NCBI GenBank assembly: GCA_003762875.1
Contig: RIBL01000020.1
Location: 1-56,885, forward strand
Reading direction: 5' to 3'
DNA: 56,885 bases
Source of the DNA: Muribaculaceae bacterium Isolate-110 (HZI)
Lineage (GTDB): Bacteria > Bacteroidota > Bacteroidia > Bacteroidales > Muribaculaceae
Positions 42,643-51,200 of this stretch are shown piece after piece. Every line of letters starts with the position of its first letter. The stretch's first letter is position 1. A program made the position numbers and the translations under genes. Under the pieces are notes generated by a model that was not told the DNA's origin, ran no database searches, and saw only the letters and a list, made by a program, of their open reading frames with translations.

Positions 42643-43788
42643 TTAATTAAACCAATAATCCATGCGGCTGTCAAGAAGCGTCTGCATCTTTTTGATTGTT
42701 TCCTCAATGGTGACCTTTTGCCTTTCAATAGCCTCAATACTTCTGACGTATTTTCTTTGCAGTTCCAAGGGTGGTAATATAATTGGGAACTGCTGAATAT
42801 GGGTGAGATTTAGCTGTCTCTTATCTATAGCACCGACACACACTTTCCTGATAAGGTCACGGTATGAATCAGTCAATAGAATTGAAAGAACGAATCGTGG
42901 TTCTATAGAGCCATCCAGTCTAACAAGATATACGTGACCGTTAATATTTGCAGTATCATCCTCTCCGGTAAACAAAGCACTGCGCCCAAGACTACTGTTC
43001 TCGGTATTGATTCGTCCCGTTTTAGTAATGAGAATGTCATTATGTTTGAGCATACTTCCTTTCATGGAAGCATTTGTGCTTTCATCCAGATAAACAATAT
43101 CATCATAGATGATATGATTCCGCCATACATTCTGACTACGAAAGAACATTAAGCCTGAGTCAACATATACAGCTTGACCACCCTTCGGAGTTGTGCCGTT
43201 AGTTATAAGAGTGGATAGTTCCTTTAATGGTAAAGTATTCCACCCCCTCGAATTGGTCACAGGGTCGCCGAAGTAGTCGTAGAAGAGGGATTTGGCGAGG
43301 ACATCAAGTTTGCGTAGCAATTCCCGGCAGTCGGCAATCACTTCATTTATCTTGTCAAGCTCTGCCACAATTTGTTCCTGTATCTCATTGGGAGGAATGG
43401 GAATAGCCTCATTTTTTATCATAGGAACAGTCAGTTGAGGAACAGCAACTCCGTTACCTGAAAATTTTCTATGTAGCACCCAATAATACAGATATTCAAG
43501 GCTAAGCAGTTCATTGGGAATAGCAACTATCAACCTTACAATAGGGACAAATGGCTCTTTCCTAATAAATGGGACTCCTAATGTGCCTCGTCCAGATATT
43601 GTAACGGCTGGTTCTAAAATTGTTGGGCAATTACAATACCCATATAAACCTTCGTTCTCAATCCCATTGGAATATATGGGTATATTTTTATCTGTTTTCC
43701 TTATTTCAGAAATATCAGACGGTTTATCTCCACCAACTTTGAGCGTACATACATCGCCTAATCGCTTATACTCCCAATTATGCTTCAT
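42643..43788 (-). CDS. hsdS: type I restriction specificity subunit (HsdS)
   Basis: 381 residues with two target recognition domains: HNWEYKRLGDVCTLKVGGDKP... (about 2-125) and WNTLPLKELSTLITNGTTPKGG... (about 180-315). Each is followed by the conserved helical spacer (PPNEIQEQIVAELDKINEVI, PPLELQRKYVRSIEAIERQK). Sets the recognition sequence. Overlaps hsdM by 11 bases. I see no tyrosine recombinase or extra hsdS fragments next to it, so phase variation by inversion is not supported. Confidence 0.93.
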   Translation of the reverse strand: MKHNWEYKRLGDVCTLKVGGDKPSDISEIRKTDKNIPIYSNGIENEGLYGYCNCPTILEPAVTISGRGTLGVPFIRKEPFVPIVRLIVAIPNELLSLEYLYYWVLHRKFSGNGVAVPQLTVPMIKNEAIPIPPNEIQEQIVAELDKINEVIADCRELLRKLDVLAKSLFYDYFGDPVTNSRGWNTLPLKELSTLITNGTTPKGGQAVYVDSGLMFFRSQNVWRNHIIYDDIVYLDESTNASMKGSMLKHNDILITKTGRINTENSSLGRSALFTGEDDTANINGHVYLVRLDGSIEPRFVLSILLTDSYRDLIRKVCVGAIDKRQLNLTHIQQFPIILPPLELQRKYVRSIEAIERQKVTIEETIKKMQTLLDSRMDYWFN

Positions 43789-45292
43789 GGTCGGAGGATA
43801 TTAAAGATTGGAGTGAATTAATTCCTTCTGAAATCTTGGAAGCAAGTTCAGCGGCTTGGGCGATAAGCACTTCGGGAGCCTCGTATTCTACGACTTCGCG
43901 CACTGTCTCTTTGTAAGTGTTGAAAGCAAGGTCGTAGTCATGTTCCTTAATTTCATCCACAGGTACAAGAAAAGACTTGTCGGTGCGTTGGCGATCTGTT
44001 TCATCATCAAGCGCATGGAATCGCGTGATTATGTCAGGAATGTCGTTATCACTGACAGGATTACGCTTATCATCAAGTGAATAGCCGTCAGCCTTCATGT
44101 CGTAGAACCATACGTTGTCCGTGCCTCCGGCTCCTGTCTTTGTGAAGATGAGGATAGCAGTTGACACACCGGCGTATGGCTTGAACACACCCGAAGGCAT
44201 GGAAATCACGGCTTCAAGACGATTGTCGTCAACAATAGCCTTTCGGATTGCCTTGTGTGCATTGGATGTTCCGGTCAATACTCCGTCAGGAACAATCGAG
44301 GCACATCTACCTCCTATTGCAAGAGAGCGAAGGAACAATGAGATAAACAGCAGCTCTGTTTTCTTCGTCTTGGCAATAGCGAGAAGCGATTTCGATACAG
44401 CCTCATAGTCAAGATTCCCTGCAAACGGTGGATTAGCAAGTATCAACGAATAACGGTCTGTATCGGTATTATCGCTCGAAAGTGAATCACGGAAAGCCAC
44501 ATCGGGATTATTGATGTCGTGAAGCATAAGGTTCATCGCGCCGATACGGAGCATCGTCTGGTCGGTGTCGAAGCCATGAAGCATCGAGCGACGGAAATGC
44601 TCGTCATTCTGCTGTATCATCAGCTCCTTGGCATAATGCTCCTTTATATATTTGGCAGTTTCCACGATAAAACCTGCACTACCCATAGCCGGATCACAGA
44701 CGGAATCTTCAAGTGTGGGACGCATAAGCTCGACCATCATGCGGATGATGTGGCGGGGTGTACGGAACTGACCGTTCTTGCCACTCGCCGCCATCTTGCC
44801 TAGAATATATTCATAAACATCGCCCATCGTGTCGCGGTCGTTCATTTCCAGAGTGTCTATTCCGTCAACAATCTTGACCAATGCACGGGGTGAAGCTATC
44901 ATAAAGTTTGCATTGCCCATGAAACGGGAATATGCGGAATCCTCGCCACGATTGAGCGTCTTGATATACGGGAAAACATCGCGCTGGATAGTACGATACA
45001 TCTTATCCGGGTCATAATGTTTGAACACATGCCATCGAAGTGTATCTACAGGCACATCCTCGCCCGTGTCAGGATTATACCAAGTGCCATATGCAAAGGT
45101 GTCATCCGAGGCATATTCCATACCGAGGGCATTAGACAGTGATTCACGCTGCACCTGAGCATCGTCAAGCATCTTGATGAAAAAGAGATATGTCATCTGC
45201 TCCAGAACGGTCATGGGGTTGGTGATTCCGGCACTTTCCCAAAACGTGTTCCAGATCTGGTCTATCTGATTCTTTATCTGTCCTGTAATCAT
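43778..45292 (-). CDS. hsdM: type I restriction methyltransferase subunit (HsdM)
   Basis: 504 residues. An N-terminal HsdM_N helical domain (about 5-150), then CDPAMGSAGFIVE (199-211), the SAM-binding motif I, and ANPPF (286-290), the N6-adenine catalytic motif IV. VPDGVLTGTSNAHKAIRKAIVD and GVSTAILIF complete the family. First gene of the restriction operon, with a structured leader and a -7 box upstream. Confidence 0.95.
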   Translation of the reverse strand: MITGQIKNQIDQIWNTFWESAGITNPMTVLEQMTYLFFIKMLDDAQVQRESLSNALGMEYASDDTFAYGTWYNPDTGEDVPVDTLRWHVFKHYDPDKMYRTIQRDVFPYIKTLNRGEDSAYSRFMGNANFMIASPRALVKIVDGIDTLEMNDRDTMGDVYEYILGKMAASGKNGQFRTPRHIIRMMVELMRPTLEDSVCDPAMGSAGFIVETAKYIKEHYAKELMIQQNDEHFRRSMLHGFDTDQTMLRIGAMNLMLHDINNPDVAFRDSLSSDNTDTDRYSLILANPPFAGNLDYEAVSKSLLAIAKTKKTELLFISLFLRSLAIGGRCASIVPDGVLTGTSNAHKAIRKAIVDDNRLEAVISMPSGVFKPYAGVSTAILIFTKTGAGGTDNVWFYDMKADGYSLDDKRNPVSDNDIPDIITRFHALDDETDRQRTDKSFLVPVDEIKEHDYDLAFNTYKETVREVVEYEAPEVLIAQAAELASKISEGINSLQSLISSDHEA

Positions 45293-45305
45293 TATCTATC
45301 AAAAA

Positions 45306-45367
45306 GAGAACCCCAGCGTAGCATCTGAAGGCCGACCAAAGCCCGTAACGACTACGAAGGGGTTCTC
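45306..45367 (-). promoter_or_regulatory. long hairpin in the hsdM leader
   Basis: On the - strand GAGAACCCC (45367-45359) pairs with GGGGTTCTC (45314-45306), nine pairs. Inside it CGTAG pairs with CTACG separated by a two-base internal loop on each side. The 3' side is only about 14 bases before the hsdM start. It could control translation or transcript stability of the methylase-first operon. The rest of 45293-45594 has no gene. Confidence 0.65.
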
Positions 45368-45445
45368 AAAGTTTTCTCGGCTCTCGCCTTATGTCTTTGT
45401 ATTGTGTTGGCTGGTCATTTCTCAGATATTCCGTTGCTTGGAATG

Positions 45446-45453
45446 CAAAGTTA
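45446..45453 (-). promoter_or_regulatory. -7 box for the hsdM operon
   Basis: TAACTTTG on the - strand, a perfect Bacteroidetes -7 match, about 155 bases before the hsdM start. The predicted transcript therefore includes the hairpin at 45306-45367. Confidence 0.55.
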
Positions 45454-45594
45454 ACAAATTTTTTTGGATTTGAGGGCATTACATCCAAGTTTTGTGCTGA
45501 TGTAGAGAGCATAAGCCCTTGATACCGCAAAATTACTCACGACCAGTGCCAAATCTTTGCGCTGCAATGTTAATATTTGCGAATGCAATACGTT

Positions 45595-45918
45595 TTAGTT
45601 CATGCAAAAATCCATATCGATCATCTCCTTATATGATTCAGCGAGGTTGTGAATGGCTTCATCATTGAGAACCCAGATTTCATTGCCGCCGTATGAATCT
45701 TTGAGGTCGTACATGAGGTTGAGCAATGCCACATCGCGGTTGGGTGCGGTCAGATTGCTTTCCTCGATATACATCACTTGGACGAGCCAGTTGTCCGGAT
45801 CTATACGTAGATAGCAGTCGGCTACATCCGGGTCGGTATCAATACGCTCCTGAACGGCGGAACGAATTGCCTGTTCAAGAGCGTAAATCTGTTCGTCTGA
45901 TATGGTGGTGATTTTCAT
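45595..45918 (-). CDS. hypothetical protein in a zeta-type toxin module
   Basis: 107 residues, acidic (MKITTISDEQIYALEQAIRS...). It contains VQERIDTDPDVADCYLRIDPDNWLVQVMYI and a C-terminal helical end. Its start overlaps the stop of the zeta toxin gene by one base, so it is the third gene of that unit. Family unknown. Confidence 0.6.
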   Translation of the reverse strand: MKITTISDEQIYALEQAIRSAVQERIDTDPDVADCYLRIDPDNWLVQVMYIEESNLTAPNRDVALLNLMYDLKDSYGGNEIWVLNDEAIHNLAESYKEMIDMDFCMN

Positions 45919-46523
45919 TATTGATCAGGTATGATATTTCGGGCCCATGCCGGAAGTTCATCGACATACATCTTTTCGAGCCTACCGTCTGTAAGTCTGA
46001 ACTGGATTTGTGCATCTCGGTCATTGACCGAATTGTCATAGACGTACAAGCGGTCAACCAACGATGCTATCGCCTCGCAGTTGATTATAGACTTGGTATA
46101 TCGGGATATAATTTTCCTGATTGGCACGTCATGTCCACCTTCCATGACCCTCTTTGCTATTCGGGAGGCATTGATGGACGGATGACTTGTGGATATAAAG
46201 AATACACGGATGAAGAATCCGGCTTCCTTGGCACGGACAAGGAAGTCAATCTTGTCTTCTGCCGAGAAAACAGTTTCAAACACAAAACTTACTTTGTCTC
46301 GGAGACACTGCTCACGCCATTCAGCGCAATAGTTGGCTGCCTGAAGTACAGCCTCCCGGGAGTTCCAATCACCGAACTTGTCATTGGCAATCTGGTCAGG
46401 ATTGATATACACTGTTCCGTCTGTCCACTCGTGATGAAGGAATTTTTGAGTAACAGAAGTCTTGCCGGACCCGTTAGGCCCGGCTATCACTATGAGTTCC
46501 GGCTTTCTTCCAGCTTTAACCAT
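45918..46523 (-). CDS. zeta-toxin family kinase
   Basis: 201 residues. PELIVIAGPNGSGKTSVTQKFL (Walker A about 13-20), YINPDQIANDKFG and 'SFVFETVFSAEDKIDFLVRAKEAGFFIRVFFI' match the short zeta/AAA-type toxins, with SASRIAKRVMEGGHDVPIRKIISRY (the substrate Arg region). Zeta toxins phosphorylate UDP-N-acetylglucosamine. Overlaps its probable antitoxin gene by 8 bases. Confidence 0.85.
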   Translation of the reverse strand: MVKAGRKPELIVIAGPNGSGKTSVTQKFLHHEWTDGTVYINPDQIANDKFGDWNSREAVLQAANYCAEWREQCLRDKVSFVFETVFSAEDKIDFLVRAKEAGFFIRVFFISTSHPSINASRIAKRVMEGGHDVPIRKIISRYTKSIINCEAIASLVDRLYVYDNSVNDRDAQIQFRLTDGRLEKMYVDELPAWARNIIPDQ

Positions 46524-46725
46524 TTATCGCACTGTTAATACGATCAGCCCATTTTGCCTTTACGACTTCGGCTTCTCGACGCATTTCAGAGAAATAAGCG
46601 GCGGTTGCCTGCTCCTGACGCACCTTGGCATCATGGGCAACCTCCTTCATAAGCTGTGCCAGCATCTCGTCACTCGGTTCCTGACCCGAGATGAAGCGGT
46701 ATGAGTTCATTTCCTGTTCTGACAT
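46516..46725 (-). CDS. probable antitoxin of the zeta-type toxin
   Basis: 69 residues, helical and charged (MSEQEMNSYRFISGQEPSDEMLAQLMKEVAHDAK...). It lies directly upstream of the zeta-type gene with an 8-base overlap, the usual order antitoxin then toxin. 'AYFSEMRREAEVVKAKWADRI' forms the second helix. The role rests on context and size. Confidence 0.7.
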   Translation of the reverse strand: MSEQEMNSYRFISGQEPSDEMLAQLMKEVAHDAKVRQEQATAAYFSEMRREAEVVKAKWADRINSAING

Positions 46726-46745
46726 AATTCCGTACTGTTAGATTA

Positions 46746-46753
46746 CAAAGTTA
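46746..46753 (-). promoter_or_regulatory. -7 box for the zeta-type module
   Basis: TAACTTTG on the - strand, 20 bases before the antitoxin start. It would give the toxin module its own promoter. Confidence 0.5.
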
Positions 46754-46794
46754 CAACAATTATTTCATATATCGGGTTTTACACCCCCTATATC

Positions 46795-47217
46795 TTAATG
46801 GCAAGGTATGAAATACCGTGTAACATCCTCGGTTGAATCGGTATAATACATCAATATTCTTTGTTCCTCCATCCTCAAATGAACACTCCATTTCCCGGAT
46901 GACAGTTTCGGAACATTGTTGTCAATACAGAATCGGGCGATAACATCTATCGGCATAATAACAATACCACGTATATCAAGAGCTATTACCCAATAGGCTA
47001 TTTCAGGTTCGTCTTCCGGAGGAAATATGCTTGTCCACCATATTTTGACATCGTTATACTCTTTGGATGCGCTGAAAGCAAACTCCCCCATAGTGGAATT
47101 TGCTCTGAGTCTATGCTTATGATATGATGCTCGTTCAATTGGCTGAAATTCCCTGGGCAATAATTCTATCGCCTGGTTGAATGTGAGCTTTGGAGCTTTT
47201 AGCTTTGGCATCGTCAT
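46795..47217 (-). CDS. hypothetical protein in a nuclease operon
   Basis: 140 residues from ATG 47217, which overlaps the stop of the upstream nuclease gene as ATGA; an upstream in-frame start would lie inside that gene. MTMPKLKAPKLTFNQAIELL is followed by a beta-rich region (FAFSASKEYNDVKIWWTSIFPPEDE, AYWVIALDIRGIVIMPIDVIARFC). No family recognised; translational coupling suggests that it works with the nuclease. Confidence 0.6.
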   Translation of the reverse strand: MTMPKLKAPKLTFNQAIELLPREFQPIERASYHKHRLRANSTMGEFAFSASKEYNDVKIWWTSIFPPEDEPEIAYWVIALDIRGIVIMPIDVIARFCIDNNVPKLSSGKWSVHLRMEEQRILMYYTDSTEDVTRYFIPCH

Positions 47218-48191
47218 TTGTTGTTCCAGTATCGTGCAGACAGATATTGTGTCAGTTCCGGATATGAGGTTGAGACCGGGGCAAGCAGAGTTTCGGGACT
47301 GATTATGACATATTTGCTTTGATTGGCAAGCATACCTCTCCATGATTTTTCCATTGTATCATCAGACACTTTATATTTCTTTTGGAGAAGTTCGTCATTC
47401 TCCGAGGGAATGACATGAATATGAAGGTAATTGTCAGCCGCAAGTCTTTCGGAATCTTTATGTGCCACCATATTCTCTGCCCATAGTGTCTGTCGCATCA
47501 GCTGATAGAAAGGCTCGTAATAGTAGAGACTGCCGGCATAATCTTCCAGTGATTTCAGTTGGACGGAAGCGGAAATCAGGTCATTGTATCTCGACATACG
47601 TTCCCTTCCCTTACCGTTACTGCCTTTCTCTTCGCCATCGCGGTCCTCGTTGGACTTGTCCTGATTATTATAGTGCTCGGTGTATTTCCATTCGATTGGG
47701 ATAAGCCATTTTTCGCCGGATTTATGTCTTGCATATATCAAAGCGTCTATAGACGTACAGTTGCTTCCGCGAGTCGAACTTCCTTCATTGAGGTGGTCAT
47801 GATCACTCACAACCTCAAATGCGATGTACGCCAGCTCCGCGTCTGAACTAATTGGCAATACCTCAGTAAACTCGTTTCTTACATTGTTTAGCATGGAGAG
47901 AACAGCATCGGCATCTTTTCTTACTGAGAAGAGATGATTCACACATGCAATCTGAGAGGAAAGCACATGTCCCGATGGCCTCGAGCCTCCCCACCAGCCG
48001 ATGTTGTTGTCTCTGAAATACTTTATGGCTTCTTCTCTTATAAAGGCATAGAGATTGTGACTCCCGTCCGTCAGAACAAACGGACGTTCTTTGCCCATGA
48101 ATCTGCCGCCACCGGAAATTCCGTCGAACAGACCGGTGCTTTTTATGAGTGTTTGCTGACGCTCACACTCTTTATCTTTGTAATTCTTCAT
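47214..48191 (-). CDS. PD-(D/E)XK nuclease-like protein (PGN_0703-type)
   Basis: 325 residues. Asp 149 in TSIDALIYARHKSGEKWLIPIEWKYTE with Glu 167-Trp-Lys 169 is the PD-(D/E)XK active-site pattern. The start 'LFDGISGGGRFMGKERPFVLTDGSHNLYAFIREEA' and SSQIACVNHLFS match my memory of the Bacteroidetes PGN_0703-type putative restriction endonucleases. No methyltransferase is next to it apart from the type I system further downstream. It lies 1 base after the phosphoesterase gene and overlaps the next gene. Confidence 0.75.
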   Translation of the reverse strand: MKNYKDKECERQQTLIKSTGLFDGISGGGRFMGKERPFVLTDGSHNLYAFIREEAIKYFRDNNIGWWGGSRPSGHVLSSQIACVNHLFSVRKDADAVLSMLNNVRNEFTEVLPISSDAELAYIAFEVVSDHDHLNEGSSTRGSNCTSIDALIYARHKSGEKWLIPIEWKYTEHYNNQDKSNEDRDGEEKGSNGKGRERMSRYNDLISASVQLKSLEDYAGSLYYYEPFYQLMRQTLWAENMVAHKDSERLAADNYLHIHVIPSENDELLQKKYKVSDDTMEKSWRGMLANQSKYVIISPETLLAPVSTSYPELTQYLSARYWNNK

Positions 48192-48192
48192 G

Positions 48193-48810
48193 TTATATTT
48201 GTATCTCGATTAATCGAGGAGTAAATGACTGCTTGTAGTTATCATCGAGAAGGGATCCGTTTGAAAAGATTGTGCCGTTTTCTTCAATCAAGCCGTTGGC
48301 ACTATGCTCGTGACCGAATAGATGGGCTTTAGGCCGATGCGAAGCGACTTTCTCTTTCAGCTTTCTGCTGCCGTGATTCATCGGTCCGTTTCCATAATCG
48401 GTAATATCGAGGACACCGAAAGGAGGCTGATGTGTTATCAGGATGTCAACGTCAGTCGGAATTTCATCTAATAGCAAATCGTATCTACCTGCTATACAGT
48501 CCTCCATATATAGAGGAATCCCGTAAAACTTGAAACCGTCAATCGCGACTGATGAGTGTTGCAGGAAGTGGACATTATCCGGCAATCCCTGAATACCGTC
48601 AGCCTGATACATACAGAAATCATGATTACCTGCTATGAAGACCTTATAACGATACGGCAATCCAATCAACCAGTTCATGAAGTCTATCGCCTCGGCTTCA
48701 GAACCTCCCCATGTGAAGTCACCACTATGAACAAGAACATCCGCTTCGGGAAGCTCCTGATTCATGTCATGATGAAAACCGTGCGTATCTGATATGTGCA
48801 ATATCTTCAT
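48193..48810 (-). CDS. metallophosphoesterase
   Basis: 205 residues from ATG 48810 (MKILHISDTHGFHHDM). The calcineurin-type metal ligands are visible: DTH, GDFTW, GNHDF, THQPPFG and FGHEHS. Single-domain form of the 'Ser/Thr phosphatase-like/YfcE-type' group. Whether it is nuclease, phosphodiesterase or phosphatase cannot be told. An in-frame ATG at 48858 would add 16 residues unlike the family. It sits between two nuclease genes. Confidence 0.85.
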   Translation of the reverse strand: MKILHISDTHGFHHDMNQELPEADVLVHSGDFTWGGSEAEAIDFMNWLIGLPYRYKVFIAGNHDFCMYQADGIQGLPDNVHFLQHSSVAIDGFKFYGIPLYMEDCIAGRYDLLLDEIPTDVDILITHQPPFGVLDITDYGNGPMNHGSRKLKEKVASHRPKAHLFGHEHSANGLIEENGTIFSNGSLLDDNYKQSFTPRLIEIQI

Positions 48811-48961
48811 GTACCTATTGATTGACAAATAAATGCAAATATAACATAAATTGTCCAATTATCAGGTATTAAGGGTTTATAAAATCGCTATATTCGAAAT
48901 TGACTTTTGTACGGACTTTTGTATGGTAGACTGGTAGTCGTGTAAAATAAATATTAACCGC

Positions 48962-49708
48962 TCACACCAGAATCCCATTCTCTTTTAAAATACGTACTAT
49001 CGCAAGTTTGTCAGACTGTGGGTTTCGGAGAATTTTTTTGGTAGGGCCAAATGCTGTATATGGGATAATCACAACTTTTATTCCATGTTCGGGCAACACC
49101 TCCCGTCGGCGCAAATCATATATCCGTCGTTGTTCACCACGGGATACGCCACTGACTGTCTGTCTCTTGTCGAAGAAGGGTGTGGATTCGGAATGCTGTG
49201 ATTCATAATACTCGATGACGAGATTCAAAGAAGGATAATAAGCGTCAACAGGTAGTGTAGTGCCGGAATCACCTCTAAGGAAGTCGAACCGGTGCTGACG
49301 GCTTGCCTTCAATCCAAGGATTTCATCGCAAAGGTTGATGACATAGTACTCATCTGAATTGTGTCTCGAACCTTGTTTGGCTTCGTATGCAATTCCACTG
49401 AATACTATATCAGAGTTATTCTGACTTGTTGGTTTGTCGGATATTGTACGTACTCGAATTTGCGCACTGCCATCAGTCGCCTCGGAATCAATGAGCGATA
49501 ATATTCCATTTTCAAATAGCAAGCGGAGATTGTCAACTGTATATGACATACCGGAGGCTACTTCGGACCAATATAGCCCTATTCCCCGAAGTTTGTTCCT
49601 TATTCCTTTCTGCTTTGAACGGTCAGCCATTTCAAGTTGACGTACAAGCGAGATAATCCGTGTGAGTTCCTCCCCGGAAAATGATGTCTTTGAATTACGT
49701 GTAGCCAT
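48962..49708 (-). CDS. Vsr-like / PD-(D/E)XK nuclease-domain protein
   Basis: 248 residues. Residues about 139-215 read 'HRFDFLRGDSGTTLPVDAYYPSLNLVIEYYESQH...DKRQTVSGVSRGEQRRIYDLRRREVLPEHGIKVVIIPY'. Asp 155 and Glu 166 lie as in Vsr-type endonuclease folds, and the final 'RRREVLPEHGIKVVIIPY' matches the end of that fold. The N-terminal 110 residues look like a DNA-binding helical region (SYTVDNLRLLFENGIL). No partner methylase is adjacent. It lies 6 bases after the membrane protein gene. Confidence 0.65.
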   Translation of the reverse strand: MATRNSKTSFSGEELTRIISLVRQLEMADRSKQKGIRNKLRGIGLYWSEVASGMSYTVDNLRLLFENGILSLIDSEATDGSAQIRVRTISDKPTSQNNSDIVFSGIAYEAKQGSRHNSDEYYVINLCDEILGLKASRQHRFDFLRGDSGTTLPVDAYYPSLNLVIEYYESQHSESTPFFDKRQTVSGVSRGEQRRIYDLRRREVLPEHGIKVVIIPYTAFGPTKKILRNPQSDKLAIVRILKENGILV

Positions 49709-49714
49709 ATCGCT

Positions 49715-50179
49715 TTATCTGTTATTGTTTTCTTTGTACTGTTTATAGGGGTCTACATATGTATCGGGGTCATAGGTGGTCTCTTTCCAATGTTGTGACG
49801 GCTGCGTATATTTATATGGCAGATTGTTCTGTCCCCAGTCTATACAGTAACCCCATATCATGAAAATAATCCATCCGATAAGGATATTCCTATGATTCTT
49901 CAGGATTGACTTCTTGTCTTCAGGCCAACCCTTCGGATCGGATGCCATAAAATATGCATCATATCTTCGGCAGAACCAGTGTGCGAATATAAAGTATACC
50001 GGTGCCAACAAGGGTGTCAATACAACATATAGCCATACCAGCCAACCCCAACAACGGCCAAGCAACATCAGAAAAGGAGTGACATCCGTGCTCGAACCTC
50101 TGAAATTGCCATTTGCATCGTGATAGACCCTTGTATTTGGATAGATCGCGTCTTGGATCAAGGAGCGCATACTTCTCAT
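49715..50179 (-). CDS. membrane protein in the WYL-linked operon
   Basis: 154 residues with three or so membrane segments (FLMLLGRCWGWLVWLYVVL, LAPVYFIFAHWFCRRYD and NHRNILIGWIIFMIWGYCIDW) and a polar Tyr-rich tail. Its ATG overlaps the WYL regulator stop by 4 bases, so it is coupled to it. Family unknown; a membrane protein next to nucleases is common in defence operons, though a link is not shown. Confidence 0.6.
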   Translation of the reverse strand: MRSMRSLIQDAIYPNTRVYHDANGNFRGSSTDVTPFLMLLGRCWGWLVWLYVVLTPLLAPVYFIFAHWFCRRYDAYFMASDPKGWPEDKKSILKNHRNILIGWIIFMIWGYCIDWGQNNLPYKYTQPSQHWKETTYDPDTYVDPYKQYKENNNR

Positions 50180-51090
50180 AACTCATTTCTTTTTAATGCG
50201 TTTCTATATATATCATATATGCGCCTACGAAGCGATGACGGACGTATTACCGTCAGAGAGGAGCTTCTTTCAAGCAACGCCATCACGAAATCGTTTGTGA
50301 TACGGATGTGCAATCGGATTCTGAACTCTTCTTCATTATCCACAAGAATCTCTTGAGAACTATGCAATGGGGTCGTTTTAATGAATTTTCCGTCTAAAGG
50401 AGAATACGACAATTCCACTTCATCAATCGGAATGCCCGGGTCGTCCCAAATACCATAACTGTGTTTAAATAGATTGTCAGGATTGATTGATTCGTCCCGT
50501 TTGAACCGTTCGTCCAAAATGCAGAGATTGCTTATGCGATCTATGGCATATAACCTCAGATTGTCTCGTTCATCAAGTGCAAGCAGATACCATAAGCCGA
50601 GTGATTCCTTTAGATAATGAGGCTTGACAAGCCTGGTGATGATTTTATCTTCTTTCCTTACGAGTCGATAATCGAACCTTATTATCGAACAATCCTTTAT
50701 CGCCTTGATTAGAGTAGGAATGCTGTCACATCCTTTCGGACGGTGATGCTCGGGAATGATGAATCCGGCAGTTTGGGATTCCTGATTAAGTGACATCAGC
50801 AAATCGAAATTAGTCAGCAGTTCCTCATATCTTACATCATTATCGGTGGGTCTTTCCGCTATATAGTAACCACGACCACGATAGTTTTTGATTTCCACCT
50901 CAAACATCGACAGGATGTCTTTTATATCCCTCTGCAATGTACGTTGACTGATGCCGATTTCATATCCGCGAATATCCATCTGGAGATTCAGATATGAAAT
51001 CAAGCTATCGGAGGGAACATATTTTTCGTTCCCGGACAGTCTGTGAATGATAAGTATATAGCGGATCAACCGCCCCATGTTCTGATTCAT
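50176..51090 (-). CDS. WYL-domain transcriptional regulator
   Basis: 304 residues. MGRLIRYILIIHRLSGNEKYVP and ISQRTLQRDIKDILSMF make a winged-helix domain (1-85). The WYL domain (about 125-205) has IIRFDYRLVRKEDKIITRLVKPHYLKESLGLWYLLALDERDNLRLYAIDRIS, and a WCX-type C-terminal extension follows. Full-length, unlike the truncated copy at 17551-17964. WYL regulators often control phage-defence operons. A TAACTTTG box lies 4 bases before the ATG at 51090, so the ATG at 51078 (MGRLIRY) may be the real start if that box is used. Confidence 0.88.
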   Translation of the reverse strand: MNQNMGRLIRYILIIHRLSGNEKYVPSDSLISYLNLQMDIRGYEIGISQRTLQRDIKDILSMFEVEIKNYRGRGYYIAERPTDNDVRYEELLTNFDLLMSLNQESQTAGFIIPEHHRPKGCDSIPTLIKAIKDCSIIRFDYRLVRKEDKIITRLVKPHYLKESLGLWYLLALDERDNLRLYAIDRISNLCILDERFKRDESINPDNLFKHSYGIWDDPGIPIDEVELSYSPLDGKFIKTTPLHSSQEILVDNEEEFRIRLHIRITNDFVMALLERSSSLTVIRPSSLRRRIYDIYRNALKRNEL

Positions 51091-51200
51091 GCCACAAAGT
51101 TATAATATGAGAACGTCAATTCATGTCGTTTTCATAAAAATTTATGCGATTTTCTCCGATTGATTCGATTTGTTCTTCCGGCAGGGAGGCGTTTTTCTGT

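Noticed and set aside
42643-43788. Invertible hsdS (phase-variable) locus
   Set aside because: Only one complete hsdS, no partial hsdS copies, no adjacent tyrosine recombinase and no inverted repeats noticed inside the target recognition domains.
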